From: CADEEL01 sp050246475
GTDB lineage: Bacteria > Pseudomonadota > Alphaproteobacteria > Caulobacterales > Aquidulcibacteraceae
DNA: 64,000 nucleotides
Assembly: GCA_050246475.1 (NCBI GenBank)
Contig: JBFWVZ010000003.1
Span: forward strand, 124,001-188,000
Direction of reading: 5' to 3'
The notes below the pieces were generated by a model that ran no database searches, was not told the origin of the DNA, and saw only the letters and a list, made by a program, of their open reading frames with translations. Shown piece after piece: positions 18,106 through 27,474 of the stretch. Position 1 is the stretch's first letter; each line of letters opens with the position of its first letter. The position numbers were made by a program, and so were the translations under genes.

Positions 18106-19097
18106 GATGCGTTCTCGGGCGCGTCCTTCGTGATCGCGACGAGGGAGTTGAGCGCGGCAAGCGCGGCGTGGCTGTCGAGAGATTCCTGCGCCATGGCCCA
18201 AGCGGATTTGAGATCGGTCGCATCGTCGGCGACGACGAGCGCGGCGGTGGCGTTCAATAGCACGGCGTCGCGATAGGCTTTGTTTTCGTTTTTGCCTTCG
18301 AGCAGCGCGCGCAGCGCGGCAGCGTTTTCCTCCGCCGTGCCGCCGCGCAGCGCTTCGGGCGTTTGATTGGGATTGTCGCCGTCGCGGAAGTTGAGGTTGG
18401 CCTCCATCACTTCGCCCTTGTCGAGTGCCGCGACGAGATTGTCTTCCGCGACGGCCAATTCGTCGATGCCGCCCGCGCCATGGACGACCCAGGCGCTTTC
18501 GGCGCCGAGCTCCTTCAAAGCCTCCGCGACGGGCTTGGCCCATTCCGGCGCGAAGACGCCGACGAGTTGGCGCTTCACGCCGGCGGGGTTGGAGAGCGGG
18601 CCCAGGAGATTGAAGATCGTGCGTACCCCCAGTTCTTTGCGCGCGGCCGCGACGTGGCGCATGGCGGGGTGGTGGTTCTGCGCGAAGAGGAAGGCGATGT
18701 TGGCTTCAGCGAGCGCGCGTTCGAGAGTGGGCACATCGCTCGTGAGCTTCACGCCCAACGCTTCAAGCGTATCGGCGGCGCCGGCCTTGGAGCTCATGGC
18801 GCGGTTGCCGTGCTTCGCTACAGGCACGCCTGCGCCGGCCGCGATGAAGGCGACGGCTGTGGAGATGTTGAGCGTGTGGGCGCCGTCTCCGCCCGTGCCG
18901 CAAACGTCGATGGCGTTGGCGGGCGCCTTCACGCGCACCATGCGGGCGCGCAAGGCGCGTGCGCCGATCGCAAGCGCGCGGGGCTCGCTCATCAATGGAA
19001 TGGTGGAGGAGAGAAACTCCTTCACCTCCTCATGGGCGGCTTCACCCGCCATGATGCGCCCGAACGCGGCGTCGAGGTTTTCGAGCGAGACGCTCAT
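18102..19097 (-). CDS. trpD: Anthranilate phosphoribosyltransferase
   Basis: Transfers phosphoribosyl from PRPP to anthranilate. The PRPP-binding DVCGTGGDGAHTLNIST and KHGNRAMSSKAGAADTLEALG segments are present, together with FNLLGPLSNPAG. Length 331 aa is normal. It overlaps trpG and trpC by 4 bp at either end, so trpG-trpD-trpC is a tightly coupled unit. Confidence 0.95.
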   Translation of the reverse strand: MSVSLENLDAAFGRIMAGEAAHEEVKEFLSSTIPLMSEPRALAIGARALRARMVRVKAPANAIDVCGTGGDGAHTLNISTAVAFIAAGAGVPVAKHGNRAMSSKAGAADTLEALGVKLTSDVPTLERALAEANIAFLFAQNHHPAMRHVAAARKELGVRTIFNLLGPLSNPAGVKRQLVGVFAPEWAKPVAEALKELGAESAWVVHGAGGIDELAVAEDNLVAALDKGEVMEANLNFRDGDNPNQTPEALRGGTAEENAAALRALLEGKNENKAYRDAVLLNATAALVVADDATDLKSAWAMAQESLDSHAALAALNSLVAITKDAPENAS

Positions 19098-19669
19098 CGC
19101 GCGTGCGCCGCATCGAGGAAGGCGCCGATGAGCGCGTGGCCGTGTTCGCTCGCGATGCTCTCGGGATGGAATTGGACGCCGTAGATGGGGCGGGTGCGAT
19201 GGCGAAGCGCCATGATCTCGCCGTCCTCGGTTTCGGCGTCCACCAGCAGATCGGCGGGCAGCGTTTCGCGCTTCACTGCGAGGCTATGGTAGCGCGTGGC
19301 GGTGAAGGGCGTCGGCAGATCGCGGAAGAGGCCCTCGCGGCGATGGCGCACATGCGAGAGCTTGCCGTGCATGATCGCCTGCGCGGAGATGACGTCGCCC
19401 CCGAAGGCTTGGCCGATAGCTTGGTGCCCGAGGCAGACGCCGAGGATCGGGAGATCGGCGGGCGCGCTTTTCAGAAGGTCCAGGCAGATGCCGGCTTCGT
19501 TGGGCGTGCAGGGCCCGGGCGAAAGGATGATCGCTTGGGGCTTCTTCTTGAGCGCCTGCGCGACGGTAAGCGCATCGTTCCGGTGCACCTCTGTCTCGGC
19601 GCCCAGATCTTCGATGTAGTGGACGAGGTTATAGGTGAAGCTGTCGTAGTTATCGATGACGAGGATCAT
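19094..19669 (-). CDS. trpG: Anthranilate synthase glutamine amidotransferase component
   Basis: Class I glutamine amidotransferase that delivers ammonia to TrpE. It starts MILVIDNYDSFTYNLVHY, has the nucleophile in LGVCLGHQAIGQAFGG and the His-Glu pair in GVQFHPESIASEHG. Length 191 aa is that of a free TrpG, not a TrpGD fusion. Its partner trpE lies 0.83 kb upstream on the same strand, separated by two small opposite-strand ORFs, so trpG may have its own promoter in 19670-19842. Confidence 0.95.
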   Translation of the reverse strand: MILVIDNYDSFTYNLVHYIEDLGAETEVHRNDALTVAQALKKKPQAIILSPGPCTPNEAGICLDLLKSAPADLPILGVCLGHQAIGQAFGGDVISAQAIMHGKLSHVRHRREGLFRDLPTPFTATRYHSLAVKRETLPADLLVDAETEDGEIMALRHRTRPIYGVQFHPESIASEHGHALIGAFLDAAHAR

Positions 19670-19842
19670 GGCATGCGTTCCCGTTCGCTGACGTGCTGTG
19701 GCCGGTCAGTCGAACGTGCGCCATCGCGCAGGGGCGCGGAGGAGGGCGGAGGAACGCATGGGGAGAAGGTAGCGGGGATTTGGCGCCAAGCCAACGGCGC
19801 TAAAGTGGCAGCGGCGGCGCAAAACGGCCTTTGGAGACGCCC

Positions 19843-20109
19843 ATGAGTGAACGGCCTGACGTGACAATCTCGCTCTCGCATGATGCTGCAATGGTCCTCG
19901 CGGGCGTGCTTTCCGACTACTTCTACGGCGGCGCCGGCCCGCTGCAGCGGGGGCGGCTTTCCGGCGTCCAGGCATGCGCGTTTTCAGAGTTTGCGACCAA
20001 GCTAGAGGATGTTGAGGCTGTCTCCGCCATCTGGCTCGGCGACAGGTTCGTTCCAGAACTGGAGGCTTCCACGCGCAAGCTCGCGGAGCAAGAATGGCCG
20101 GACGACTAG
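19843..20109 (+). CDS. Small hypothetical protein
   Basis: An 88-aa acidic protein I do not recognise. Start ATG 19843 is preferred because GGAGA lies about six bases upstream. It has no signal peptide or membrane segment; its N-terminus (VTISLSHDAAMVLAGVLSDYF) looks amphipathic-helical. It lies on the strand opposite to trp genes, with 20158-20499 following in the same direction. It is probably a real but accessory gene. Confidence 0.55.
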   Translation: MSERPDVTISLSHDAAMVLAGVLSDYFYGGAGPLQRGRLSGVQACAFSEFATKLEDVEAVSAIWLGDRFVPELEASTRKLAEQEWPDD

Positions 20110-20157
20110 AACTCCAGGCGTTGCGCCAGGCGTCGTCGTCCCGAGGATAGAAGGCGG

Positions 20158-20499
20158 ATGGACCACGAGATTGTTCAAGCTTGGCGAGACGCCGCATCTG
20201 ACCTCGGCATCCGCGTCACCGCGCCGTACGAGTTAGAGACAGAGGACGGGGTTCTGATGTGCGAAGCGTTTGCGCCCGATTTTGGCTCAACTGCGGGCGC
20301 CATCGCAGTGAGCCGCGCTACAGCGGACAACGCGGCAGGCCGGCTCACGGGTCCGGCCGTTCCATGGCGGTCGATCCTCTACGAAATCTATCGCCGCTAC
20401 GACCGAGAACTCTTTATCGAGATGCTGGAGGATTGGGGTTGGTTCGGCGCACGCGCTGAAACGCCGGCGTGGTACAAGGGTCATCACTACGGAGAGTGA
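20158..20499 (+). CDS. Small hypothetical protein
   Basis: A 113-aa protein starting MDHEIVQAWRDAASDLGI, acidic and aromatic-rich, ending YKGHHYGE. I recognise no domain. GGATAGAAGGC lies just upstream of the ATG. It follows the 19843 gene by 48 bp on the same strand and its stop directly abuts trpE's stop (convergent). The size and pairing resemble small accessory proteins inserted into otherwise conserved operons, but no function can be given. Confidence 0.6.
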   Translation: MDHEIVQAWRDAASDLGIRVTAPYELETEDGVLMCEAFAPDFGSTAGAIAVSRATADNAAGRLTGPAVPWRSILYEIYRRYDRELFIEMLEDWGWFGARAETPAWYKGHHYGE

Positions 20500-22041
20500 C
20501 TAAGCGTACCGCCACGCTTCCGCCGCGGCGCGGAAAAGCGCGCGGGCTTTGTGTTCGGTTTCTTCGAATTCGAGTTGGGGATTGCTGTCGAGCACGACGC
20601 CGCCGCCTGCTTGCACGTGGAGCGCGCCGTCCTTCACGACGCCGGTGCGGAGCGCGATGCAGGTGTCCATCTCGCCGCCCGCCGAGAAATAGCCGACGCC
20701 GCCGCCATAGATGCCGCGCTTGTGCGGCTCTAGTTCGTTGATGACCTCCATCGCGCGCACTTTGGGCGCCCCGGAGACTGTGCCGGCCGGAAAGCCCGCG
20801 AGCAGTGCGTCGATCACGTCTTTCTCTTCCGCGATCGTGCCTTCGACGTTGGAGACGATGTGCATCACGTGGCTGTAGCGTTCGACGCTGAAGCTCTCCG
20901 TGACGCGCACATTGGGCTGCGCAGCTTCGGCGCCCATCGCGTTTGAGCCTTTCGGGCGCCCGCGCCGCGCGACACGGCCGACATCGTTGCGGCCAAGGTC
21001 GAGCAGCATCAAATGTTCGGCGCGCTCTTTGGGGTCGGCGAGCAATTCGGCTTCAAGCGCGCGATCCTCCGCGGGCGTCTTCCCGCGCGGGCGCGTGCCG
21101 GCGATCGGGCGCACGGTGACGACGCCATCGCGCAAGCGCACGAGGATTTCGGGGCTCGAACCGACGACCGAGAAGCCGTTGAAGTTGAGATAGAAAAGGA
21201 AAGGCGAAGGATTGAGACGCCGCAGCGCGCGGTAGAGCGCGAACGCCGGCTCCTTCATCGGCGCGGTGAAGCGCTGGCTCGGCACGACTTGAAAGACATC
21301 GCCCGCGCGGGCGTAGGTCTTGCAGCGCTCCACCATGTCCAGATAGCGCGCGTGCGTGGTGTTCGAGGTCGGCGCCGGCGGCGATTTTGCGGGCGGCGGC
21401 GCGGGCGGCGCTTTCGTCAGCGGGCGATCCAATGCGCGCAGCGCCTGCTCAAGCCGCTTGCGCGCGCGTTCATACGCTTTCGCGGGATCGCTGGTTCGGC
21501 CCGTCGAGCGCATGGGCGTGACAAGCGTGATCTCGCTCGCGACATTGTCGAAGACGGCGACGATCGTCGGGCGCACAAGGAGCGCATCCGGCAGGCCGAG
21601 CGGATCGTCCTTCGCGTCCGGCAGGCGCTCGATGAGGCGCACCGTCTCGTAGCTCAGATAGCCGAAGAGCCCCGCCGCGGGCGGCGGCAGCGACATGGGG
21701 ATGTCAAGCGCGGAGCGCTTCAACAAGCGGCGCAGCGAGTCCAACGGCGGGCGTTTGTCCGGCTTGAAGGCGCTTTCCTCGAACTTGCCCGCGCTCGTCT
21801 CGGCGCGGCCGTTCTTGATGCGCCAGATCAGATCGGGCTTCAAACCGATGATCGAATAGCGTCCGCGCCAATCGCCGCCTTGCACGCTCTCAAGCAGGAA
21901 CACGCCGGGCTTCTCGGCGCCAAGCTTTAACAACGCCGTGACCGGCGTTTCGAGATCGGAGATGCGCTTCGTCCAGACGAGCGCGCCGCCCTTGCCGTAC
22001 GCCGCCGAAAAGGCGTCGAGCGAGGGCTCCAGCGCGGTCAT
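20500..22041 (-). CDS. trpE: Anthranilate synthase component I
   Basis: Chorismate-using large subunit of anthranilate synthase. The N-terminal feedback-inhibition motif (FLLESVQGG) and the chorismate-binding domain segments PIAGTRPRGKTPAEDRALE, LLDLGRNDVGRV and GTVSGAPKVRAMEVI are clear. Length 513 aa is typical. It overlaps the upstream ppiD-like gene by 4 bp, so the isomerase and trpE are probably co-transcribed. Confidence 0.95.
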   Translation of the reverse strand: MTALEPSLDAFSAAYGKGGALVWTKRISDLETPVTALLKLGAEKPGVFLLESVQGGDWRGRYSIIGLKPDLIWRIKNGRAETSAGKFEESAFKPDKRPPLDSLRRLLKRSALDIPMSLPPPAAGLFGYLSYETVRLIERLPDAKDDPLGLPDALLVRPTIVAVFDNVASEITLVTPMRSTGRTSDPAKAYERARKRLEQALRALDRPLTKAPPAPPPAKSPPAPTSNTTHARYLDMVERCKTYARAGDVFQVVPSQRFTAPMKEPAFALYRALRRLNPSPFLFYLNFNGFSVVGSSPEILVRLRDGVVTVRPIAGTRPRGKTPAEDRALEAELLADPKERAEHLMLLDLGRNDVGRVARRGRPKGSNAMGAEAAQPNVRVTESFSVERYSHVMHIVSNVEGTIAEEKDVIDALLAGFPAGTVSGAPKVRAMEVINELEPHKRGIYGGGVGYFSAGGEMDTCIALRTGVVKDGALHVQAGGGVVLDSNPQLEFEETEHKARALFRAAAEAWRYA

Positions 22042-23960
22042 TGAGCCTCGTCTTCGCCTGCGCCGTCGGCGCCGCCATAGGTTTGGCGCAGAAGCGCATC
22101 GTTGCGCCGGACACGCGCGCGCTCACGCACGGCCGCCTCCACCGCTTGGCTCAAGCTCAGCTGAATCGATTGCCGCATTTCATTGCGCCAGCGCTCGACC
22201 GCTTCGGCGTTCTCCGGCGCGGCCGGATCGGCGCGCTGAATTGCTTCGACGTGAGCAATCATCAACGATTGGCCGTCGAGGCGAACGTCGAAGACGACCT
22301 CGCCTTCGTGCGCGCCGAAGATCGCGCTGCCCAATTGGCGCGCGGGGATCTGCTGAGCCGCCGTCTGCCGGTCGATCGGTTGCGAGCGCACGACGATGGC
22401 GCCGCCCTCAGCCGCAGCCGCCTGCTGGAAGGTGCGCCCGGCGACGACCGCCTCGGCGACGCGCCGCCCCATCGCCTGCACGCGTTCGAGACGTTGGCGT
22501 TGCGTCCAGATCCCGACGAGAGATTCGCGCACTTCGGCGAACGGGCGCGTCGTCGCCGGCGTCACGCGATCGACATTGATGAGCACGTCCGCGCCGTCCG
22601 CGGCCGGCACGAAATCCGTCGCTTCGCCTTCCGGCGCGGAAAACGCTGCGCGCAGCAGTTCCGGCTGATCGACGAACGCTTCCGCATTCTCGCCAGCGGG
22701 CGTGCGCCCTTGATCGTTGACTGCGGGCACGACAACGACCGTCAGCCCGTTCGCGCGGGCGGCTTGAGCGAACGCGGCGCCCTCGGCGCGTGAATCGTTG
22801 AACGCCGCCACCGCCTCGTTCATCAGATCGACGGCTTCTTCTTCCGCAATGGCGTTGCGGATTTCATCACGGTGATCGGCAAGCGTGGGCGTCACGGCCG
22901 GTTCGATAGCCGTCACGCGGATGGCCGCCCACGGCGCAAGCGTGCCCCGCACGGTGGAGACCGCGTTGAGTTGTGCGCTGAACGCGGCTGTCGCGATGGC
23001 GCGATCGGGAATATCGGTTTGCGCGCGCTCCGCGTGCGTCACCGTTTGCACGCCAAGCGCCGAAGCGATCGCGGCCGGCTCTTCTCCGCGCGAAAGCCGT
23101 GCGGCGGCGTCGCGCGCCTGCGCTTCGTTCTGCGCGCTGATTTGCACGATCGTTCGCCGTTCCGGCTGCCCCAAAGCCGCGCGGCGCGCTTCGAACTCTT
23201 CCGCGATGCGCGTTTCCGGCACGTCGACGCGCGACGTGAAGTCCGAGGCGCGCGCATAAACGAGCGTGAGCGCGCGATATTCCGGTACGCGAAGGTTTGG
23301 GCGCATTTCGTTGTAGAAGGCTTGAAGCTGCGCCTCCGTCGGCGGCGGGATTGCGCCGATGCGCGAGACGGGCGCCTCCGCCACGGTGATCACGCGCCGC
23401 TCGCTCTCGAAGGCAAGGCCGAGTGCGGCGACGCTGCGCGGCGCCCGCACGCCCCCGACGAGCGACCGGATGAGTTGCTCCACGGAAAGATCGGCGCGCA
23501 CTTCGCGCTCGAACTCGCCCGGCGTGTAGCCGATGGCCTGCAGGAATTGCATGTATTGGCCCTGATCGAACGAGTTGTTGATCGGGTTGCGCGCCGCCGG
23601 AACTTCGCGGATCCGCGCGGCGACCAATTCGTCGCTGACGTGAATGCCCAGCCGCTCCACATATTGCTGAAGCGCGATGCGCCCGACCATGGCGTCGAGC
23701 AGGCGCGCGGGCACATTCTGTTCGAGCGCCTGCGTGCGCGTGACGGGCTCTTCGCTGTTGCGCTGGTTTTCCAGCCAGTTGCGGAAGTCTCGGTCGAGCA
23801 TTTGGGGCGTGACGGCGCGATCGCCGATGCGGGCGAGCTCGTTGCGCCCGACCCCGCCGAGGAAATCGTTGACGCCCCAGATGGCGAAGGCGAGCGCGAG
23901 CACGACGAGCAGCGCGCGGGCGGCGAACGTGCGCGTAAAGGCGCGCATTTGAGCAAGCAT
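22038..23960 (-). CDS. SurA N-terminal domain / PpiD-like peptidylprolyl isomerase
   Basis: Membrane-anchored periplasmic folding factor. Residues 1-35 hold a single N-terminal helix (ARALLVVLALAFAIWGVNDF), then a SurA_N-like chaperone region (about 36-200), one or more parvulin-like segments (about 230-380) and a long C-terminal region, the PpiD layout; 640 aa fits. The neighbour trpE overlaps by 4 bp. It diverges from tpiA across 117 bp. A role in outer-membrane protein maturation is inferred from the family. Confidence 0.85.
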   Translation of the reverse strand: MLAQMRAFTRTFAARALLVVLALAFAIWGVNDFLGGVGRNELARIGDRAVTPQMLDRDFRNWLENQRNSEEPVTRTQALEQNVPARLLDAMVGRIALQQYVERLGIHVSDELVAARIREVPAARNPINNSFDQGQYMQFLQAIGYTPGEFEREVRADLSVEQLIRSLVGGVRAPRSVAALGLAFESERRVITVAEAPVSRIGAIPPPTEAQLQAFYNEMRPNLRVPEYRALTLVYARASDFTSRVDVPETRIAEEFEARRAALGQPERRTIVQISAQNEAQARDAAARLSRGEEPAAIASALGVQTVTHAERAQTDIPDRAIATAAFSAQLNAVSTVRGTLAPWAAIRVTAIEPAVTPTLADHRDEIRNAIAEEEAVDLMNEAVAAFNDSRAEGAAFAQAARANGLTVVVVPAVNDQGRTPAGENAEAFVDQPELLRAAFSAPEGEATDFVPAADGADVLINVDRVTPATTRPFAEVRESLVGIWTQRQRLERVQAMGRRVAEAVVAGRTFQQAAAAEGGAIVVRSQPIDRQTAAQQIPARQLGSAIFGAHEGEVVFDVRLDGQSLMIAHVEAIQRADPAAPENAEAVERWRNEMRQSIQLSLSQAVEAAVRERARVRRNDALLRQTYGGADGAGEDEAQ

Positions 23961-24034
23961 GGGGCCCTCGGGTCCGAAAAAATCGCGCGGACCATAGAGA
24001 GCGGGGTTAGACCCGGCAACGCCGCCGCTGTAGC

Positions 24035-24055
24035 CCTCTCCCGCGCCGGGAGAGG
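24035..24055. repeat. GC-rich hairpin between ppiD-like gene and tpiA
   Basis: CCTCTCCCG (24035-24043) and CGGGAGAGG (24047-24055) form a perfect 9-bp stem with a 3-nt loop in the divergent intergenic region. It resembles the dispersed GC-rich palindromes elsewhere in the window. It could also lie in the 5' leader of tpiA. Confidence 0.45.
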
Positions 24056-24077
24056 CGCCGACGCCAGGGAGCAGGGC

Positions 24078-24845
24078 ATGAGCCGACGGCCGCTGATCGC
24101 GGGTAACTGGAAGATGTACGGGCTGGCCGCGAGCTTGGCCGAGATCGACGCGTTGGCGGAACGGGCGGCGGGCGCCGCCGCCGTGGTGGACATCGTGCTC
24201 TGCCCGCCCTCGACCCTAACGGCGCAGATGGCCTGGAAGCTCCGGGGGAAGCCTTTCGGCCTTGGCGGCCAGGATTGCCATGCGGCCCGGGAGGGCGCGC
24301 ACACCGGGGACGTGAGCGCCGCGATGCTGAAGGACGCCGGCTGCGCTTACGTGATCCTCGGCCACTCGGAGCGCCGCCGCGATCACGGCGAAACCGACGC
24401 GCTGGTCCGCGCGAAGGCGGAAGCCGCAGCCGCGGCCGGGCTTTGGCCGATCGTGTGCGTCGGTGAGACCGTGGAGGAGCGCAAGGCGGGGCATGCGGGC
24501 GAGGTCGTTCGCGGCCAGCTCGCTGGGAGCCTTCCGGACGCGGCGCCCGAAGGGCTTGTGGTCGCTTACGAGCCGGTTTGGGCGATCGGGACGGGACTGA
24601 CCCCGACGCTCAACGAGATCGAGGAGATTCACGGCGTGGTCCGCGCCGCGCTCGCCGAACGGTACGGCGCACGCTCAGACGCAATCCGGGTGCTCTATGG
24701 CGGCTCGGTGAAGCCCGGAAATGCCGGCGAGATTTTCGCCGTTCCACGCGTCGATGGCGCGCTGGTCGGCGGCGCGAGCCTCAAAGCCGCCGATTTCGCG
24801 GCGATTATTCTCGCTCACCCTGCGGCGGCGCGCGCTGGCAATTAA
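24078..24845 (+). CDS. tpiA: Triosephosphate isomerase
   Basis: Glycolytic TIM-barrel enzyme that interconverts DHAP and glyceraldehyde 3-phosphate. AGNWKMYG (Lys), YVILGHSERR (His), VAYEPVWAIGTG (Glu) and LYGGSVKPGNAGEIF (phosphate grip) are all intact. The ATG at 24078 gives 255 aa, the expected size, with AGGGAGCAGGG just upstream as Shine-Dalgarno region. secG follows, a frequent tpiA-secG-pyrG order in proteobacteria. Confidence 0.96.
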   Translation: MSRRPLIAGNWKMYGLAASLAEIDALAERAAGAAAVVDIVLCPPSTLTAQMAWKLRGKPFGLGGQDCHAAREGAHTGDVSAAMLKDAGCAYVILGHSERRRDHGETDALVRAKAEAAAAAGLWPIVCVGETVEERKAGHAGEVVRGQLAGSLPDAAPEGLVVAYEPVWAIGTGLTPTLNEIEEIHGVVRAALAERYGARSDAIRVLYGGSVKPGNAGEIFAVPRVDGALVGGASLKAADFAAIILAHPAAARAGN

Positions 24846-24923
24846 CCGGGCAAGGGACTATGTACCCCGCTTTCGCGCCCGCCCCCTGACCAATAGCGGC
24901 CTTTCGCCGGAGACCGTCCGCGC

Positions 24924-25703
24924 ATGCATACAGTGCTTCTCATTGTGCAATTGATCGTTGCGGTGGGGCTCATCGGCCTCGTGCTGCTGCAACGCTCCGA
25001 GGGCGGCGCGCTTGGCATGGGCGGCGGCGGGGGCGGCGGCGTCATGACCGGCCGCGGCGCGGCAGACATGATGGCGCGCCTCACGACGATCGCGGGCGCG
25101 CTCTTCTTGATCGTCTCGCTCGCGTTGACTGTCGTGGCTAACAATGCCGAACAGCGCCTCGAGGATTCCCTCGTGATCGGGGACAACGCGATCCCCGCCG
25201 CGCCCGCTTCGCCGATCACACAGCAAATCCAGGCGCCGGAAATTCCCGCGCTCGACACCCCCGCCGAGGCCGCAACGCCGCCGGCAGCGGCCCCGCCCGC
25301 GCAGACCCCCGCCGCCGCGCCCGCAGCCGCCGGGCCGGCCGCTCCGGCTCCCGCCGCCGCCGAGCGCCGCGCTGGCCCCATTCAGGCTGCGCCCGCCACA
25401 CAGAACAGCGCCCAGCAGCGCTCCGCCGCGCCTGTCCGCACGGCGGCTGCTGAACCGCAGCGGACGACGACAGCGCCGCCCGCGCGCCAGCAGCCGGCCG
25501 CCCAGCGCACGACCACCGCGCCCGCGCCGCAGCGCACGGCTGCGCCCGCCCAACAGCGTACGACGGCGCCGGCCCCGCAACGCACGACGGCGCCTGCGCC
25601 GGCTGCCCCCACACCGGCGCCCGCGACCCAGGAGGCCGAATCGAGCGATACATCGACGCCTGCCCCGCCAGTCCAGCGGTCGCGGGCCGGTCCCGATCAG
25701 TGA
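24924..25703 (+). CDS. secG: Preprotein translocase subunit SecG with a long Pro/Ala-rich tail
   Basis: Accessory subunit of the SecYEG channel. The first about 75 residues are a canonical SecG: helix 1 (VLLIVQLIVAVGLIGLVLLQ), the RSEGGALGMGGGGG loop and helix 2 (ITTIAGALFLIVSLALTVV-like). What follows is unusual: about 180 residues of Pro/Ala/Thr/Gln sequence with reiterated PQRTTAPA-type units (about 155-230). The total 259 aa is more than twice that of E. coli SecG (110 aa). Position between tpiA and pyrG supports the call. Confidence 0.9.
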   Translation: MHTVLLIVQLIVAVGLIGLVLLQRSEGGALGMGGGGGGGVMTGRGAADMMARLTTIAGALFLIVSLALTVVANNAEQRLEDSLVIGDNAIPAAPASPITQQIQAPEIPALDTPAEAATPPAAAPPAQTPAAAPAAAGPAAPAPAAAERRAGPIQAAPATQNSAQQRSAAPVRTAAAEPQRTTTAPPARQQPAAQRTTTAPAPQRTAAPAQQRTTAPAPQRTTAPAPAAPTPAPATQEAESSDTSTPAPPVQRSRAGPDQ

Positions 25704-25781
25704 CGCCGGGCGATAGAAGCGCCGGGCGGCTGATTACGTTTTAGGAGATCGCAAACACAGCAGGACGCTGTGAGGAGCTGA

Positions 25782-27416
25782 ATGGCGAGGTACGTGTTCA
25801 TTACCGGCGGCGTGGTCTCTTCCTTGGGGAAGGGCATCGCCTCCGCCGCCCTCGGCGCTTTGCTGCAAGCCCGGGGATACAAGGTCCGCCTCCGCAAACT
25901 TGATCCCTACCTGAACGTCGATCCGGGCACGATGAGCCCGACGCAGCATGGCGAGGTGTTCGTCACGGACGACGGCGCCGAAACCGATCTCGATCTTGGG
26001 CACTACGAGCGCTTCACCGGCGTCTCCGCCACCAAGGCGGACAACATCACGACCGGGCGCATCTATCAGGAGATCATCGCGAAGGAGCGCCGGGGCGATT
26101 ATCTCGGCGCGACCGTGCAGGTCATTCCGCACGTCACCAACGCGATCAAGGATTTCATCCTCGCCGATCATGGCGGCGCCGATTTCGTTCTTTGCGAGAT
26201 CGGCGGCACCGTGGGCGATATCGAGGGGCTCCCGTTCTTCGAAGCGATCCGGCAGCTCGGGCAAGAGCTCGATCCCGGCCAGGCCGTCTTCGTTCACCTG
26301 ACGCTCTTGCCGTACATTCCGAGCGCGGGCGAGATGAAGACGAAGCCGACGCAGCACTCGGTGAAAGAACTGCGCTCGATCGGCATTCAGCCGAACATCA
26401 TTCTCTGCCGCTGCGACCGCCCGATCCCAGAAGACGAGAAGCGCAAGATCGCGCTCTTCTGCAACGTGCGAGAGGGCTCGGTGATCGAAGCGCGCGATTT
26501 GCAGACGATCTACGAAGCGCCGCTCGCGTATCACCAGGCGGGTCTCGATGAGGAGGTGCTCCGCCATTTCGGCGTGACGGTCGCGCCCGCGCCCGATCTC
26601 GCGAAGTGGGAGACGATCTCGCAGCGCCTGCGCAATCCCGATGGGCACGTCTCCATCGCGGTCGTCGGCAAGTACACGGAATTGAAGGACGCTTATAAGT
26701 CCCTCATCGAAGCGCTGCAGCACGGCGGCGTCGCCAACAACGTCAAGGTCAACATCCAATGGATCGAGAGCGAGGCGTTCGAGGAGGAGGAAGAGGCCAT
26801 CGCCGCGCTTGAGGGCGTGAACGGCATCCTCGTGCCCGGCGGCTTCGGCGAGCGCGGCACGGAAGGCAAGATCAGCGCCGTGACGTTCGCGCGCGAGCGC
26901 AATGTGCCTTTCTTCGGCATCTGCTTCGGCATGCAGATGGCGTGCATCGAGGCCGCGCGGAACCAGGCGTTCCTCAAGGGCGCATCGAGCAGCGAGTTCG
27001 GCCCCGCGAAGCACCCGATCGTCGGCTTGATGACGGAATGGGTGAAGGGCAACGAATTGGAGAAGCGCAAAGCCGGCGGCGATATGGGCGGCACGATGCG
27101 CTTGGGCGCCTATGAAGCGCTGCTCACGCCTGGCTCGCGCGTTTCCCAGATTTACAGCGACGCCGTGAACATCTCAGAGCGGCATAGGCATCGCTACGAA
27201 GTGAACGCGCGCTATCGCGAGAAGCTCGAAGGCGTCGGGTTGAAGTTCACCGGCATGAGCCCGGACGGCGTGCTGCCCGAGATCGTCGAGCGCGAGGATC
27301 ACCCCTGGTTCGTCGGCGTGCAATTCCATCCGGAATTGAAGAGCCGCCCGTTCGAGCCGCATCCACTGTTCGCGAGCTTCATCGGGGCTGCGGTGGAGCA
27401 GTCGCGTCTCGTCTAA
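25782..27416 (+). CDS. pyrG: CTP synthase
   Basis: Makes CTP from UTP, ATP and glutamine. The N-terminal synthetase domain begins YVFITGGVVSSLGKGI and holds the DPYLNVDPGTMSP segment. The C-terminal class I amidotransferase domain has the nucleophile in FFGICFGMQMA and the His-Glu pair in VQFHPELKSRP. Length 544 aa is normal. GAGGAGCTGA immediately before the ATG is a good ribosome-binding site. Confidence 0.97.
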   Translation: MARYVFITGGVVSSLGKGIASAALGALLQARGYKVRLRKLDPYLNVDPGTMSPTQHGEVFVTDDGAETDLDLGHYERFTGVSATKADNITTGRIYQEIIAKERRGDYLGATVQVIPHVTNAIKDFILADHGGADFVLCEIGGTVGDIEGLPFFEAIRQLGQELDPGQAVFVHLTLLPYIPSAGEMKTKPTQHSVKELRSIGIQPNIILCRCDRPIPEDEKRKIALFCNVREGSVIEARDLQTIYEAPLAYHQAGLDEEVLRHFGVTVAPAPDLAKWETISQRLRNPDGHVSIAVVGKYTELKDAYKSLIEALQHGGVANNVKVNIQWIESEAFEEEEEAIAALEGVNGILVPGGFGERGTEGKISAVTFARERNVPFFGICFGMQMACIEAARNQAFLKGASSSEFGPAKHPIVGLMTEWVKGNELEKRKAGGDMGGTMRLGAYEALLTPGSRVSQIYSDAVNISERHRHRYEVNARYREKLEGVGLKFTGMSPDGVLPEIVEREDHPWFVGVQFHPELKSRPFEPHPLFASFIGAAVEQSRLV

Positions 27417-27474
27417 GTTTACCTTTCGCTAAGCGGATTCTCACAAAGCGATTCTCCCGAATAGGAGACGCGCA

